NCBI RefSeq assembly: GCF_000295935.2
Contig: NZ_ALWO02000040.1
Coordinates: forward strand, 62,001-126,000
Length of the DNA stretch: 64,000 bases
Direction of reading: 5' to 3'
From: Indibacter alkaliphilus LW1
Lineage (GTDB): Bacteria > Bacteroidota > Bacteroidia > Cytophagales > Cyclobacteriaceae
Positions 1 to 8,700 of this stretch are shown here, piece after piece. Within the stretch, counting starts at the first letter, position 1; the number at the start of each line of letters is the position of its first letter. The notes under the pieces are model-generated. The model searched no databases. It was not told the DNA's origin and saw nothing but the letters and a program-made list of their open reading frames with translations. Position numbers and translations under genes: made by a program.

Positions 1-481
1 AAATCACCAGACGTAGCAAAATGATATTCCAAAGCAGTTCTTCACCGGCCAGGCTGCTTACCCAAAATATCACCTGATGCACGGGTGGGTACACTGAATA
101 ATACTCAGGTGAATTCATATTGGATAACAAATGACTCCAGTATGAAAAGTCATGTTCAGGGTGTAGCTTGTCCAAGACCTCAACTGGCAAAAAACTGTAA
201 GGATTAATACCATTGGCGATCAATTGCCCATCAAAAACAAAACGGTAAAAATCATCAGATAAAACAGGAATTGCAGGCAACAAAATCAACCTGATGAGTA
301 AAGCAGCCAGTAAACCCTCATTGAGTCCAATTTCAATCTTTTCTCTATAAATGACCTTGTAATAAAGTCCGAATAAAAAAGTGTAAAGCCCAAGCTGCCA
401 ACCAAAATCAGTTCTTTCGAAATGATAGTTCATCAAAGCAAGTGCAAAGAGAACAGCAATCAGCAGTAAGGCTTTTTTCAC
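1..481 (-). CDS. Polytopic GT-C type glycosyltransferase (mannosyltransferase-like), C-terminus off the left edge
   Basis: I translated this open frame by hand. A GTG codon at 481 begins a hydrophobic segment (V-K-K-A-L-L-L-I-A-V-L-F), giving about 160 residues before the window ends. Further on come the patterns LSDDFYRFVFDG, NGINPYSF and YYSVYPPVHQ. An acidic 'SDD-YR--FDG' loop after the first helices and a later 'YPP' motif are typical of GT-C enzymes that use polyprenyl-phosphate sugars. It follows the preceding lipoprotein gene by 19 bp on the same strand. A dolichyl-phosphate-mannose-synthase-like GT2 is encoded upstream in the same run and could supply the lipid-linked donor (inference). 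An in-frame stop at 509-511 limits the N-terminus; only GTG or rare ATT starts are available, so GTG 481 is chosen. Family call is fair, substrate unknown. Confidence 0.66.
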   Translation of the reverse strand, partial: MKKALLLIAVLFALALMNYHFERTDFGWQLGLYTFLFGLYYKVIYREKIEIGLNEGLLAALLIRLILLPAIPVLSDDFYRFVFDGQLIANGINPYSFLPVEVLDKLHPEHDFSYWSHLLSNMNSPEYYSVYPPVHQVIFWVSSLAGEELLWNIILLRLVI

Positions 482-500
482 ATCAATAAATGGAAAATGA

Positions 501-1391
501 TCAATATTTCAAATTCAGCTCTTTTCTCAAAAACTCATCCTCCACTTTATTTCTTGTCCAGTAATCTACCACTTTCAATCCCTTTCTTTTGGCTTTGGTC
601 ACCTCTTTGCTGCCATCAGAGCGGGTATCTTCTTCCTCCCAAGCCATGATTTGAAAAGGAAACTCTTTTTCAAAATCAATTTTGACCACCCTGCTTCCGT
701 TACTGTAAGCCACTTCAACCTGACTTCTGTTTTCGCTGATGTCCCTTACTCTAACGAAGGCTTCTTGCTTCTCAAAATCCTTGTGTGTAAATCTCTGGTA
801 AAACAAGGAAGGAAGCATCTGAACACTTCCGGTTGGAATCTGGCCAGGGTCAATCCTGATCAGGTTCCAAATATCATCTTCGGCCAAACCACTGAATGAA
901 AAAGTATCATCACCTTCCTGCTCAAAATAGGAGAATAATTTACCTGAGTAACTTTCTCCGCTTTTCAGATTAAGCTGCGCAAATGACTGGCCGCACCATT
1001 CTTGGGAAGAAAGCGTGAACTTGACCCCATTCGATTGTTCCTTGGTAGGTGTAAATGCAGAAAGCATCATATGGTAAGGGTAAATCCCAGTGACAAAGTC
1101 TCTGGTTTGGTTCATTTTGATCACTGAAAGTTTGTCCCTTCCTGCATCCCCAGGATTATCCAATTTCACCTGTTTTTTTCTGGAAAAATCTTCTGTAACA
1201 AAAATCAAAACGGCTTCCCCTTCTCTGGGCTCTCCATATCTATATTGGGTAAGCTCAAAGCTGCTAAGTTCCGCTTTACCCTGAAACCAGTATTTCCCCC
1301 AGGCATCAAAATCAATATTTTCTCTTTGAGGCTTACTGCAACTTGCAATTATTACCAAGCTCAATAGTCCAAAAATTATTTTTTTTAGCAT
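501..1391 (-). CDS. Conserved Bacteroidota lipoprotein of unknown function
   Basis: A 296-residue protein with a lipoprotein signal: MLKK, a hydrophobic run, then the lipobox IIASC (Cys about 18). The mature part starts with a hydrophilic linker and the conserved-looking block WGKYWFQGKAELSSF, followed by a patch ending TEDFSRKKQVKLDN. I recognise this family from Bacteroidota genomes, where it is sometimes labelled 'Maf-like septum formation inhibitor'. I see none of the Maf pyrophosphatase motifs and would not transfer that name. It lies 10 bp downstream of the Gfo/Idh/MocA gene and 19 bp upstream of the GT-C gene, all on the minus strand, so co-transcription is likely. It is probably anchored in the cell envelope; no catalytic motif is visible. 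Confidence 0.8.
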   Translation of the reverse strand: MLKKIIFGLLSLVIIASCSKPQRENIDFDAWGKYWFQGKAELSSFELTQYRYGEPREGEAVLIFVTEDFSRKKQVKLDNPGDAGRDKLSVIKMNQTRDFVTGIYPYHMMLSAFTPTKEQSNGVKFTLSSQEWCGQSFAQLNLKSGESYSGKLFSYFEQEGDDTFSFSGLAEDDIWNLIRIDPGQIPTGSVQMLPSLFYQRFTHKDFEKQEAFVRVRDISENRSQVEVAYSNGSRVVKIDFEKEFPFQIMAWEEEDTRSDGSKEVTKAKRKGLKVVDYWTRNKVEDEFLRKELNLKY

Positions 1392-1401
1392 AACTCTTTC
1401 C

Positions 1402-2502
1402 TTAAGGTTCTAAATAAACTGTCTTTCCTGATTTCGCCGACTCAATCGCAGCATCCAGGATTTTGGCCACAATCACATTATTCTCCAAAGTGTATAACCC
1501 AAAGGGTGGTAAATTGATTTCCCCATTGATCACCTCTGCAAAATACTGAAAAGGATTGGAATAGGTCCCTGTTTTATTTTTGTCCAGAAACTGTACCATG
1601 TCTTCAGACTGTCCTTCAATGCGCATATCCAATCTCTCTTTTTCAGGAGCTTTGAGATATCCTTTTTCAAAATAAACATCCATGTCTTTCCTGTCAAAAG
1701 GCCAATTCCAAGAAGCTTGTATGATGGCTTGAGATTCTTTGTAGGTTAAAATAATAGTTGCTTCATCCTCCACATGGGTATAAATGTCATCCTTATAGGT
1801 CTGGGTAATGGCAGTCACAGAATGAGGAACCTCTCCATCAGTCAGCAAAGTCATGATATTGGCACCATAACATCCAAAATCTACCAATGCACCTGCTCCG
1901 TTTTGTTTCGGATCTGTCAACCAATCCAAAAACTCTTTACCAACACCGATCTCTTTTGGCCCTTTATGCCCATGATGAAAAACTGCTTTTCTTATCTTCC
2001 CAAATTGATCTTCTTCTGTTTTGGCTTTATGAACCAAAGCATCTGTGCTGGGATACCAGGAAGTCTCATAATTGACCAATAAATGAATACCGTTTTCTTC
2101 GGCAAGCATTTTCATGGCTTCTGCTTCTTGCGCACGAAAAGCCAATGGTTTTTCTACCATGACATGAATCCCCCGTGGAGCAGCTGCTTTGACAATATGG
2201 ATGTGGTCGGATATTGGACCGAAAGCAAGAACGCCATCGGGTTTAATTTCATCCAGCATTTTCTCCAAATCATCGAAAAACAGGCCATCATCCAAGCCAT
2301 AATTATCCTGAAACTGCTTTTTAACTTCAGGGTTGGACTCATATATCCCCAAGAGTTCGAAATCTCCTTGAAATGGTTTCTGAAAAATCCAATGGGAATG
2401 TCCATGGGTCAAGCCGGCCATGACAAACTTGGATTGGGCGAAAAGACTTGCTTGAGTCAGAAAAAATAAAAAAAAGCAAAGGCTAATGATTCTTTGGGTC
2501 AT
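1402..2502 (-). CDS. Exported Gfo/Idh/MocA-family oxidoreductase
   Basis: 366 residues when started at ATG 2502, which places a clean Sec signal peptide (MTQRIISLCFF...SLFAQ) at the N-terminus; a longer frame to 2550 would bury it. The EKP motif of the family is at residues 117-119 (HVMVEKPLAF), and the C-terminal half has the expected beta-sheet domain. These proteins are normally NAD(P)-dependent sugar or polyol dehydrogenases. Here the nucleotide-binding loop after the first strand reads AGLTHGHSHW, lacking the usual GxGxxG spacing, so cofactor binding may be altered. Sec rather than Tat export is also unusual for a cofactor-dependent enzyme. It sits 71 bp after the GT2 gene and 10 bp before the lipoprotein gene. 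Substrate unknown. Confidence 0.82.
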   Translation of the reverse strand: MTQRIISLCFFLFFLTQASLFAQSKFVMAGLTHGHSHWIFQKPFQGDFELLGIYESNPEVKKQFQDNYGLDDGLFFDDLEKMLDEIKPDGVLAFGPISDHIHIVKAAAPRGIHVMVEKPLAFRAQEAEAMKMLAEENGIHLLVNYETSWYPSTDALVHKAKTEEDQFGKIRKAVFHHGHKGPKEIGVGKEFLDWLTDPKQNGAGALVDFGCYGANIMTLLTDGEVPHSVTAITQTYKDDIYTHVEDEATIILTYKESQAIIQASWNWPFDRKDMDVYFEKGYLKAPEKERLDMRIEGQSEDMVQFLDKNKTGTYSNPFQYFAEVINGEINLPPFGLYTLENNVIVAKILDAAIESAKSGKTVYLEP

Positions 2503-2573
2503 TGTTTTTGGGTTTGATTGCAGAGTCAAAAATACAGAACACGCACCCAATCACACAAAAAGAAGGAAACTAA

Positions 2574-3290
2574 TTACCAGTATTTCCAAATGGTCCAAAG
2601 AATCTTATAGCCTGCACCAAAAACTCCCTTCACCGTTCCGCTAACTTTGGAAACACCAATTCGCTTCCTGTAATCCACCGCTACCTCTGTGGTCTTCCAG
2701 CCTGCTTTGGCAGCTTTGATCTGCATTTCTATAGTCCAACCGTAATTCTCATCTACCATCCCCAGAGATTTCAGCTTTTCCCACTTGACGGCACGAAAAG
2801 GCCCTAAGTCCGAATAATCTGTTTTGTAAATCATTTTCATCAAAGAGGTAGCCAACCAGTTGCCGAAGATTTGGGGAAAGGTCATGGAGCCGACTTCCTT
2901 TTCACCTTTTGCTCTGGATCCAATTACCATATCAAACCCTCTCTCGGTAATTGGAAGGATCACATCCTCCATCTGTTCGGGGAAATCACTGTAATCTGCA
3001 TCTAAAAAAACAAGGATGTCAGGTTGGGTTTCCTGTTGGCCAATATATTCCATTCCTGTCAGGCATGCTTTGCCATAACCTCTTTTTGGTTCATCTAAAA
3101 CAATAGCTCCAGCAGCTCGGGCAACTTTCACTGTACTGTCATTTGAATTATTGTTGACTACAATAATATTTCTGACAAAATCAGGAATATCCCTAACCAC
3201 CAGTCCAACGGAGTTTTCTTCATTGAAAGCAGGAATAAGCACATCCACTACCGGCATGCGCTTATTCCCATGCTTAAACTCTTGCTGCAT
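2574..3290 (-). CDS. Family 2 glycosyltransferase, dolichyl-phosphate mannose synthase-like
   Basis: 238 residues from ATG 3290. A longer frame begins at TTG 3302 directly after the previous stop, and ATG 3254 (MPVVDV) is an alternative start. GT-A fold motifs are in order: VLIPAFNEENS near residue 17, VVNNNSND for the nucleotide, KRGYGKACLTG, then the metal-binding DxD as D97-A-D99 (FLDADYSD), and GSRAKGE. The short C-terminus has no pair of transmembrane helices, so this is the soluble, DPM1-like form. Such enzymes transfer a hexose from a nucleotide sugar to polyprenyl phosphate. The GT-C gene three genes downstream is a plausible user of the product (inference). It starts 12 bp after the PLP enzyme gene. 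Confidence 0.86.
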   Translation of the reverse strand: MQQEFKHGNKRMPVVDVLIPAFNEENSVGLVVRDIPDFVRNIIVVNNNSNDSTVKVARAAGAIVLDEPKRGYGKACLTGMEYIGQQETQPDILVFLDADYSDFPEQMEDVILPITERGFDMVIGSRAKGEKEVGSMTFPQIFGNWLATSLMKMIYKTDYSDLGPFRAVKWEKLKSLGMVDENYGWTIEMQIKAAKAGWKTTEVAVDYRKRIGVSKVSGTVKGVFGAGYKILWTIWKYW

Positions 3291-3302
3291 CAAAGGAGGC
3301 AA

Positions 3303-4451
3303 TTAAGAAAGTTTGGCTAAAGCTCCTGCAAGATCTTCTTTCAGGTCCTCGACATCTTCTATACCCACACTCAGTCGGATCAGTGAATCTACCAGACCAA
3401 CTTTCTCTCTCTCTTCTTTTGGAATACTGGCATGCGTCATGGAAGCAGGGTGACCGCAAAGTGACTCCACACCTCCCAGTGATTCTGCCAAAGAGAAATA
3501 ATGCAGATTTTCCAATATTTTATTAGCGTCTTCAATTTTATTCCCCTTGAGTGTGAAGGAAATCATTCCCCCAAAATCCCTCATTTGTTTTTTGGCGATA
3601 TCGTGATTTGGGTGATCCTCAAAACCAGGCCAGTAAACCTTATCAACCTTTTCCTGAGTCTTTAGGAATTCGGCTATGGCTTTTCCATTTTGGCAATGCC
3701 TTTCCATTCTCAAATGCAAAGTCTTAATCCCTCTCAACACCAAAAAACAATCTTGAGGACCAGGGGTAGCTCCACAGGCGTTCTGTATAAATGCCAATTG
3801 TTCTGCCAATTGATCGTCATTTACTACAATTGCTCCCATCACTACATCTGAGTGTCCTCCAAGGTATTTGGTCACTGAATGCATGACCAGATCGGCACCT
3901 AGATCAAGTGGGTTTTGTAGAAAAGGAGTAGCAAAAGTATTATCCACACCAAAAAGCAATTTGTGTTTCTTCGCTACTTTGCCGATTTCTTCAATATCAA
4001 TGATATTCATCATTGGGTTGGTTGGTGTTTCAGCCCAGATCAATTTCGTATTTTCATTGATGTATTTCTCAATGTTTTTGGGTTCTTCCATGGAAATAAA
4101 ATGAAATTTAATGCCATAGCGCTCAAATACTTTGGTAAAAATTCTGTAAGAACCACCGTAAAGGTCATTGGTGCTGATCACTTCATCCCCTGGATTCAAC
4201 AATTTGATGATGGCATCAATTGCGCCCAAGCCTGAGGAAAAACACAAACCATGTTTTCCATTTTCCAAAGCTGCCAGATTATTTTGTAAGGCAGTACGGG
4301 TAGGATTATGCGTTCTGGAGTACTCATACCCTTTGTGATCCCCTGGAGATCTTTGTATATAAGTAGAGGTTTGAAAAATCGGGGTCATGATTGCACCTGT
4401 TGATGGGTCCGGTTCTACACCGGCGTGTATTGTTTTTGTTCCGAATTTCAT
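3303..4451 (-). CDS. Trans-sulfuration PLP enzyme (cystathionine gamma-synthase/lyase family)
   Basis: 382 residues, the normal length for this family. The N-terminus carries [16 protein letters not shown] and the [11 protein letters not shown] substrate/PLP motif. GVDNTFATP holds the PLP-binding Asp. [11 protein letters not shown] contains the PLP lysine at K195. SLGGVESL and the C-terminal RLSVGIED are also typical. The enzyme is a cytoplasmic tetramer acting in methionine/cysteine interconversion. Whether it works as cystathionine gamma-synthase, gamma-lyase or O-acetylhomoserine sulfhydrylase cannot be decided from sequence alone. It is the first gene of a minus-strand run and diverges from the VTT gene at 4522 across a 70-bp gap. 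Confidence 0.93.
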   Translation of the reverse strand: MKFGTKTIHAGVEPDPSTGAIMTPIFQTSTYIQRSPGDHKGYEYSRTHNPTRTALQNNLAALENGKHGLCFSSGLGAIDAIIKLLNPGDEVISTNDLYGGSYRIFTKVFERYGIKFHFISMEEPKNIEKYINENTKLIWAETPTNPMMNIIDIEEIGKVAKKHKLLFGVDNTFATPFLQNPLDLGADLVMHSVTKYLGGHSDVVMGAIVVNDDQLAEQLAFIQNACGATPGPQDCFLVLRGIKTLHLRMERHCQNGKAIAEFLKTQEKVDKVYWPGFEDHPNHDIAKKQMRDFGGMISFTLKGNKIEDANKILENLHYFSLAESLGGVESLCGHPASMTHASIPKEEREKVGLVDSLIRLSVGIEDVEDLKEDLAGALAKLS

Positions 4452-4521
4452 AAGCTTTAGTTCTAAAATTAAATGGGTTTGAATGGTTTATTTTTTTCCT
4501 TTGTGATTGCGCAGCTCAAAG

Positions 4522-5235
4522 ATGGAAAAAAAGCAAAGTATATTCAAGGAATTCAAAAACGCCGGCAGGAATAATCCAAAAGTGGCATTTGCAATTCTTT
4601 GGGTGACTTTGATGCCTTCCATTGGGAGCCTGGTAACCGTCCCTTGGGCTTTGGCAAACTCAGCATGGATGAGTCAACTTGCTTTTGACAATAGCATAAC
4701 CATTCTGATAGCCCTTTTAGTTTCAATTCTTTTGATGGGCCTTGCCCTGATGCCTACCACACTGATTGCAGGACTTTCAGGTTTCTTTCTGGGATGGCAA
4801 GCATTTCCTTTGTTAGTAATGGGTTACACACTAGCCACCGTACTTGGTTATGCATGGGGAACGGGGCTTGGAGGAAACAGCCTTTCTTTGATTTTAAACA
4901 AATATCCTAAGGCCGAAGCTTTGATAGAAAAAAAGAAACATAATCTGGGGGAGCTTATATTTTTTGTAAGGCTAAGTCCGGTAATTCCATTTGCCATGTC
5001 CAATTTGCTTTTTGCACTGATGAAATCCGGCTATACAAAACTAGTCATCTTCGGCACTTTGGGAATGTTGCCCAGAACCCTTTTCGTATTTTTTTCAGGA
5101 ACATTGGCCTCAAGCATCTATTCCGCAATCATGCAAAAAAGTGGGACTGGGGAAATTGTTGTATTAATCGCTTTATTCGGTCTTAGCGTTTGGGGTATCT
5201 GGCGCTTTTTTACCAAAAAAACTAAAATTCCATAG
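4522..5235 (+). CDS. VTT-domain (TVP38/TMEM64, DedA-type) membrane protein
   Basis: 237 residues from ATG 4522; a longer frame starts at TTG 4507. About five hydrophobic segments are visible. The hallmark re-entrant motifs are present: LMPTTLIAGLSGFFLGW, then RLSPVIPFAMSNLLFAL, then GMLPRTLFVFFSGTLA. Members of this family are inner-membrane proteins implicated in lipid scrambling or undecaprenyl-phosphate translocation; the exact role here is unknown. It converges with the GNAT gene and the two reading frames overlap by 14 bp at their 3' ends, so no intergenic terminator separates them. Confidence 0.88.
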   Translation: MEKKQSIFKEFKNAGRNNPKVAFAILWVTLMPSIGSLVTVPWALANSAWMSQLAFDNSITILIALLVSILLMGLALMPTTLIAGLSGFFLGWQAFPLLVMGYTLATVLGYAWGTGLGGNSLSLILNKYPKAEALIEKKKHNLGELIFFVRLSPVIPFAMSNLLFALMKSGYTKLVIFGTLGMLPRTLFVFFSGTLASSIYSAIMQKSGTGEIVVLIALFGLSVWGIWRFFTKKTKIP

Positions 5236-5737
5236 CATAAAGGTCCAACACTTCGTCCTTACCCTGTAAATAAAAATCACCCTGTAAGCCCATCCCCAAT
5301 TTCAACAAAAGCTTTTGCGATTTGAAATTTTCTTTGGAGACGATCGCATAAAGTTTTGAAAAGAGCTTTTGTCTCTGAGCATTTTCAATCAAAGCTTTTG
5401 AACTTTCGAATGCAAAACCCTTTCCCTCATATTCGGGTAAAAAAGCAAATCCTATATCAGGAGCATTCAATTCTTCTCTTTGAAGAAATCCAAATAAACC
5501 GATCTTCTCTGAGGAAAGGGGCTTCAACTGAACCAGATACAATCCAAATCCATTTTTCCCATAACTACTTAATGGACCGGAGTCCAAATAATCCTCTGCG
5601 TCCTCTATATCCCTGACTCCCCGATCTCCAATATGCTCTAACCAACCCTTTGTATTGAGCAAATGAAGAATAAATCCCGAATCCTCATGTGTAAGTTTGC
5701 GTAAATGCAATCGTTCAGTCACCAAAATGGGGTCCAT
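5222..5737 (-). CDS. GNAT-family N-acetyltransferase (RimJ/RimL-like)
   Basis: 171 residues. The start TERLHLRKLTHED and the motif 'PEYEGKGFAFE' (acetyl-CoA pyrophosphate loop, near residue 105) mark the RimJ/RimL branch of GNAT acetyltransferases; the late SQKLLLKLGM segment also fits the fold. These enzymes acetylate protein N-termini or small amines. Its 3' end overlaps the VTT gene by 14 bp on the opposite strand. It ends 18 bp after the C25 peptidase gene would begin its upstream neighbourhood on the same strand (stop of that gene at 5756), so read-through from the large gene is possible. Substrate cannot be inferred. Confidence 0.87.
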   Translation of the reverse strand: MDPILVTERLHLRKLTHEDSGFILHLLNTKGWLEHIGDRGVRDIEDAEDYLDSGPLSSYGKNGFGLYLVQLKPLSSEKIGLFGFLQREELNAPDIGFAFLPEYEGKGFAFESSKALIENAQRQKLFSKLYAIVSKENFKSQKLLLKLGMGLQGDFYLQGKDEVLDLYAMEF

Positions 5738-5755
5738 AGACTCAATTAAAGAAAA

Positions 5756-8700
5756 TTACCTCAGTAGATACATTTTGCCATAACCCTGCTTAAAAGCTTT
5801 GTCTCCAGCAGTAGCCCTAGGCTCTACGAATGTACCATTTTTCCTGACCAAAACTCTGTAAATATAAACTCCATTGGCCAACTGATCTCCAAATTCATCC
5901 CTTCCGTCCCAGGCATAATCTGAGAGATTATTCCCTATACGGATTGGTCCAAGCTCATCTTGAAGGATTTCCCTCACTACTCTTCCTGTGACAGTCATGA
6001 TTTGGATTTTCACCTGATCAGGTACTTCCGAGCCTGTTACGGTAAACACAAAGCGTACTGAACTGCTGAACGGATTCGGATAAGGGTAAAAGTTAGTAAT
6101 AGTCGCTTCATTGATTACTTCAAAATTAATTTCAAAGGGTTTTTCCACTCCCAAATCCTCCGTCACTACCCTAAAGGTGTACATCCCATCTTCCAAAGGC
6201 CCAGGTTTCAGTTCAATTTTGAAATCTGAGTCTTCAGTGGCTTCTGTCCAATTTACTTTTTGATTGCTGAAGCTCAATCGCTCAAACTGACAACCATCAC
6301 ATTGTTTTTTGAGGAAAAGATCAATTCCCATTGTATCCTTTTTGTAAATAAGCGTCTGCTCATTTTTGAGCAAAGTATTGATCATTACCGAAGGAGAAAC
6401 AATATCTCCATCCATAATATAAATCCCATCAAAATTGACATCCAAAATAGCCGTACTGTTGTCCGGAATCACAATAAAATAGGACCCTAAGTCAATGAAA
6501 TTATTCCTGAAAGTCTGCTCCATTTGTATTCGGGGATTAGCAAAAACCTCCACTTCCACATTCCCTCCTCTTCCGATAGAATTAAAATCCAAACTGAACT
6601 CAAAGCTCTCCCCAGCGGGCAAGGCAGGAATTTTTTTCCTGAATTCCTCTCTTCTTCTCTGACTGGCATTATTGAAACTCCATTCTACTACAATTGAATC
6701 CGTAAAATCATATTTGGAAATATTGATAAACTCAAAATTCAAAACCGACTCCTCCCCTTCCTGAAGTGTAATCTGGTCTTCCCTGTTTTTGAATACCAAC
6801 ACACCTTCCGGTACTCCTGTATAATTGACCTGCCATTTGTCCAACTGCGCCGGAGCTGTTGACTCTTGGTCATTCATGGCATAGCGCAACCTCAGGTAAG
6901 GATACGCCGAAGGATTGATTGATTCCAAGTTAAAAGTAGATTCCCGAACACTATTGAAAAGGACTTGTTCTTCCCCATTAGACCTGATACCGATCACATC
7001 AAAGGAAGCCAGCTCTTCATTGAACCAATCCCTTTGGTTAACATTATTGAAAAACTGCTTCCACTCAGCAGCGGGACCAATCCTTGGTGTAAGAATGGTA
7101 CCTGAGGTAAAATAACCCTCAAGGTCTGTTTCAAATTGAATTACCTGTTGGTTGGTCTCCAATTCCAAGTCTCTCTGGGCGACAATCTCCATTGCTTCCC
7201 CTGGTCTCATCCCCTTTCTGCCATAAAGCACATAGGGGTCTCCGCTTTTCAGGTTACGGAGAAGGGCTTCATTGGCACCTACTTCTTTCATTTTTTCAAA
7301 AGCCTCATCAGGCCATTGCTCAAAGGTCACATTGCCAACTGAGAAAATAACCACATAATCGCCTTCTTTCAATCCATCTATGTAATCAATCAAAATGGAC
7401 TGTCCCGGCTGGGTGATCCAGGCATTTCTTATACTTTGAATTACCTGAGGCACCCTTCCACAAGACCTTCCATCCAAAATATCAAAACCCGGAACAGGTA
7501 TCACTAAATAAGGTGTCAGAGAGCGCTGTTCAAAAGCAACCAGCCCTAGGGAACCATCAGGACAAAGCCTGGAATTGACATTGTTTACATTGTCAATAAT
7601 GTAGGGAACTCTATCGAGATAAAACTGGGTATTTCTGAATGTAAGGCTGTCAGCTTGATTGCCAAATGTAAATACCTCAATGTTCAAGTTGGTATCAGGA
7701 TATTTCCAGATTCTCTGATTCTGGTCTATTTCAAGATTACTTAATAGATTACTTTCCAATTGAGGCATGGTGCGTTGTGTCCAACCCTCCGGTCCATCAT
7801 TGATATAGCTAAAAGAACTTACGGTCCAGTCCTCTGATTCTCCTTCTCTGGGTTCAGAAAATCTTGACCTCCAATAAAAGGTCAGAGAATCTCCGGGATT
7901 TACATTTTGGAACAAATCCAGCTTCCAATTGATAAGGTTATTGGTGGTGATTCTATTTTCCTTTCTGTTGGCTGAAGAAAAATTGGGACTGGTATCTATT
8001 TGAACAATTACATTCCTCGGCTCTACGGATTTACCAGGAATCTGAGCAATCAATTCAACCTCATTTGTATTGACTATACCAAACTCAGCTGGTAAGACAT
8101 GCAAAGTCCCACTGAGAGGAACAAATTCTGTCACCGTCACTGAATTATTGGAAAAAGTCATCTCAGACACACTCCTGTCATGATTGATCTCAATGGTGAA
8201 GATATTTTCGCCAAAAGCAGCAATACCGGTATTGGGGACTGCGAAGTCTATAGTATCCTTTCGAGTAATCGGTGCTAACATTTTAACAGGATAATTCACA
8301 CTGTTGCCATCCGGCAACCTTCTTCCCACCCGCAAGGTGATGGAATCAAGATCTACTCTTCCAAGGTTCTTGACCACGAATGACAGCCTTAATGAATCCG
8401 CCAATGCATTGAATGGCTCCCCTTCAAATGCTCCCAAAGTCACATCAGAGGCTTCTATTGAATAATCCGCTTTATTGGCAGGAAAAAGGCGAATGGCCGG
8501 ATCTCCTAACATAATCAGTTGCTCAGCATGCGCCCTATTGACGACTGAGGTACCATAACGTTGGAAAAAGAGTTTTTCTGTTTCCCTGATGACTTCACCC
8601 ACTGGCTTGTATATCGTGGTAGAATCAGAAAAAGCTTTGGCATAAAATGACTCAGAGTACCTTCTCAAATAAACATCCACTCCTATGCTGGCGTGAGCCA

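Noticed and set aside
501-1391. Septum formation inhibitor Maf
   Set aside because: A label I recall seeing on relatives, but the protein is a lipoprotein and lacks Maf nucleotide pyrophosphatase motifs.
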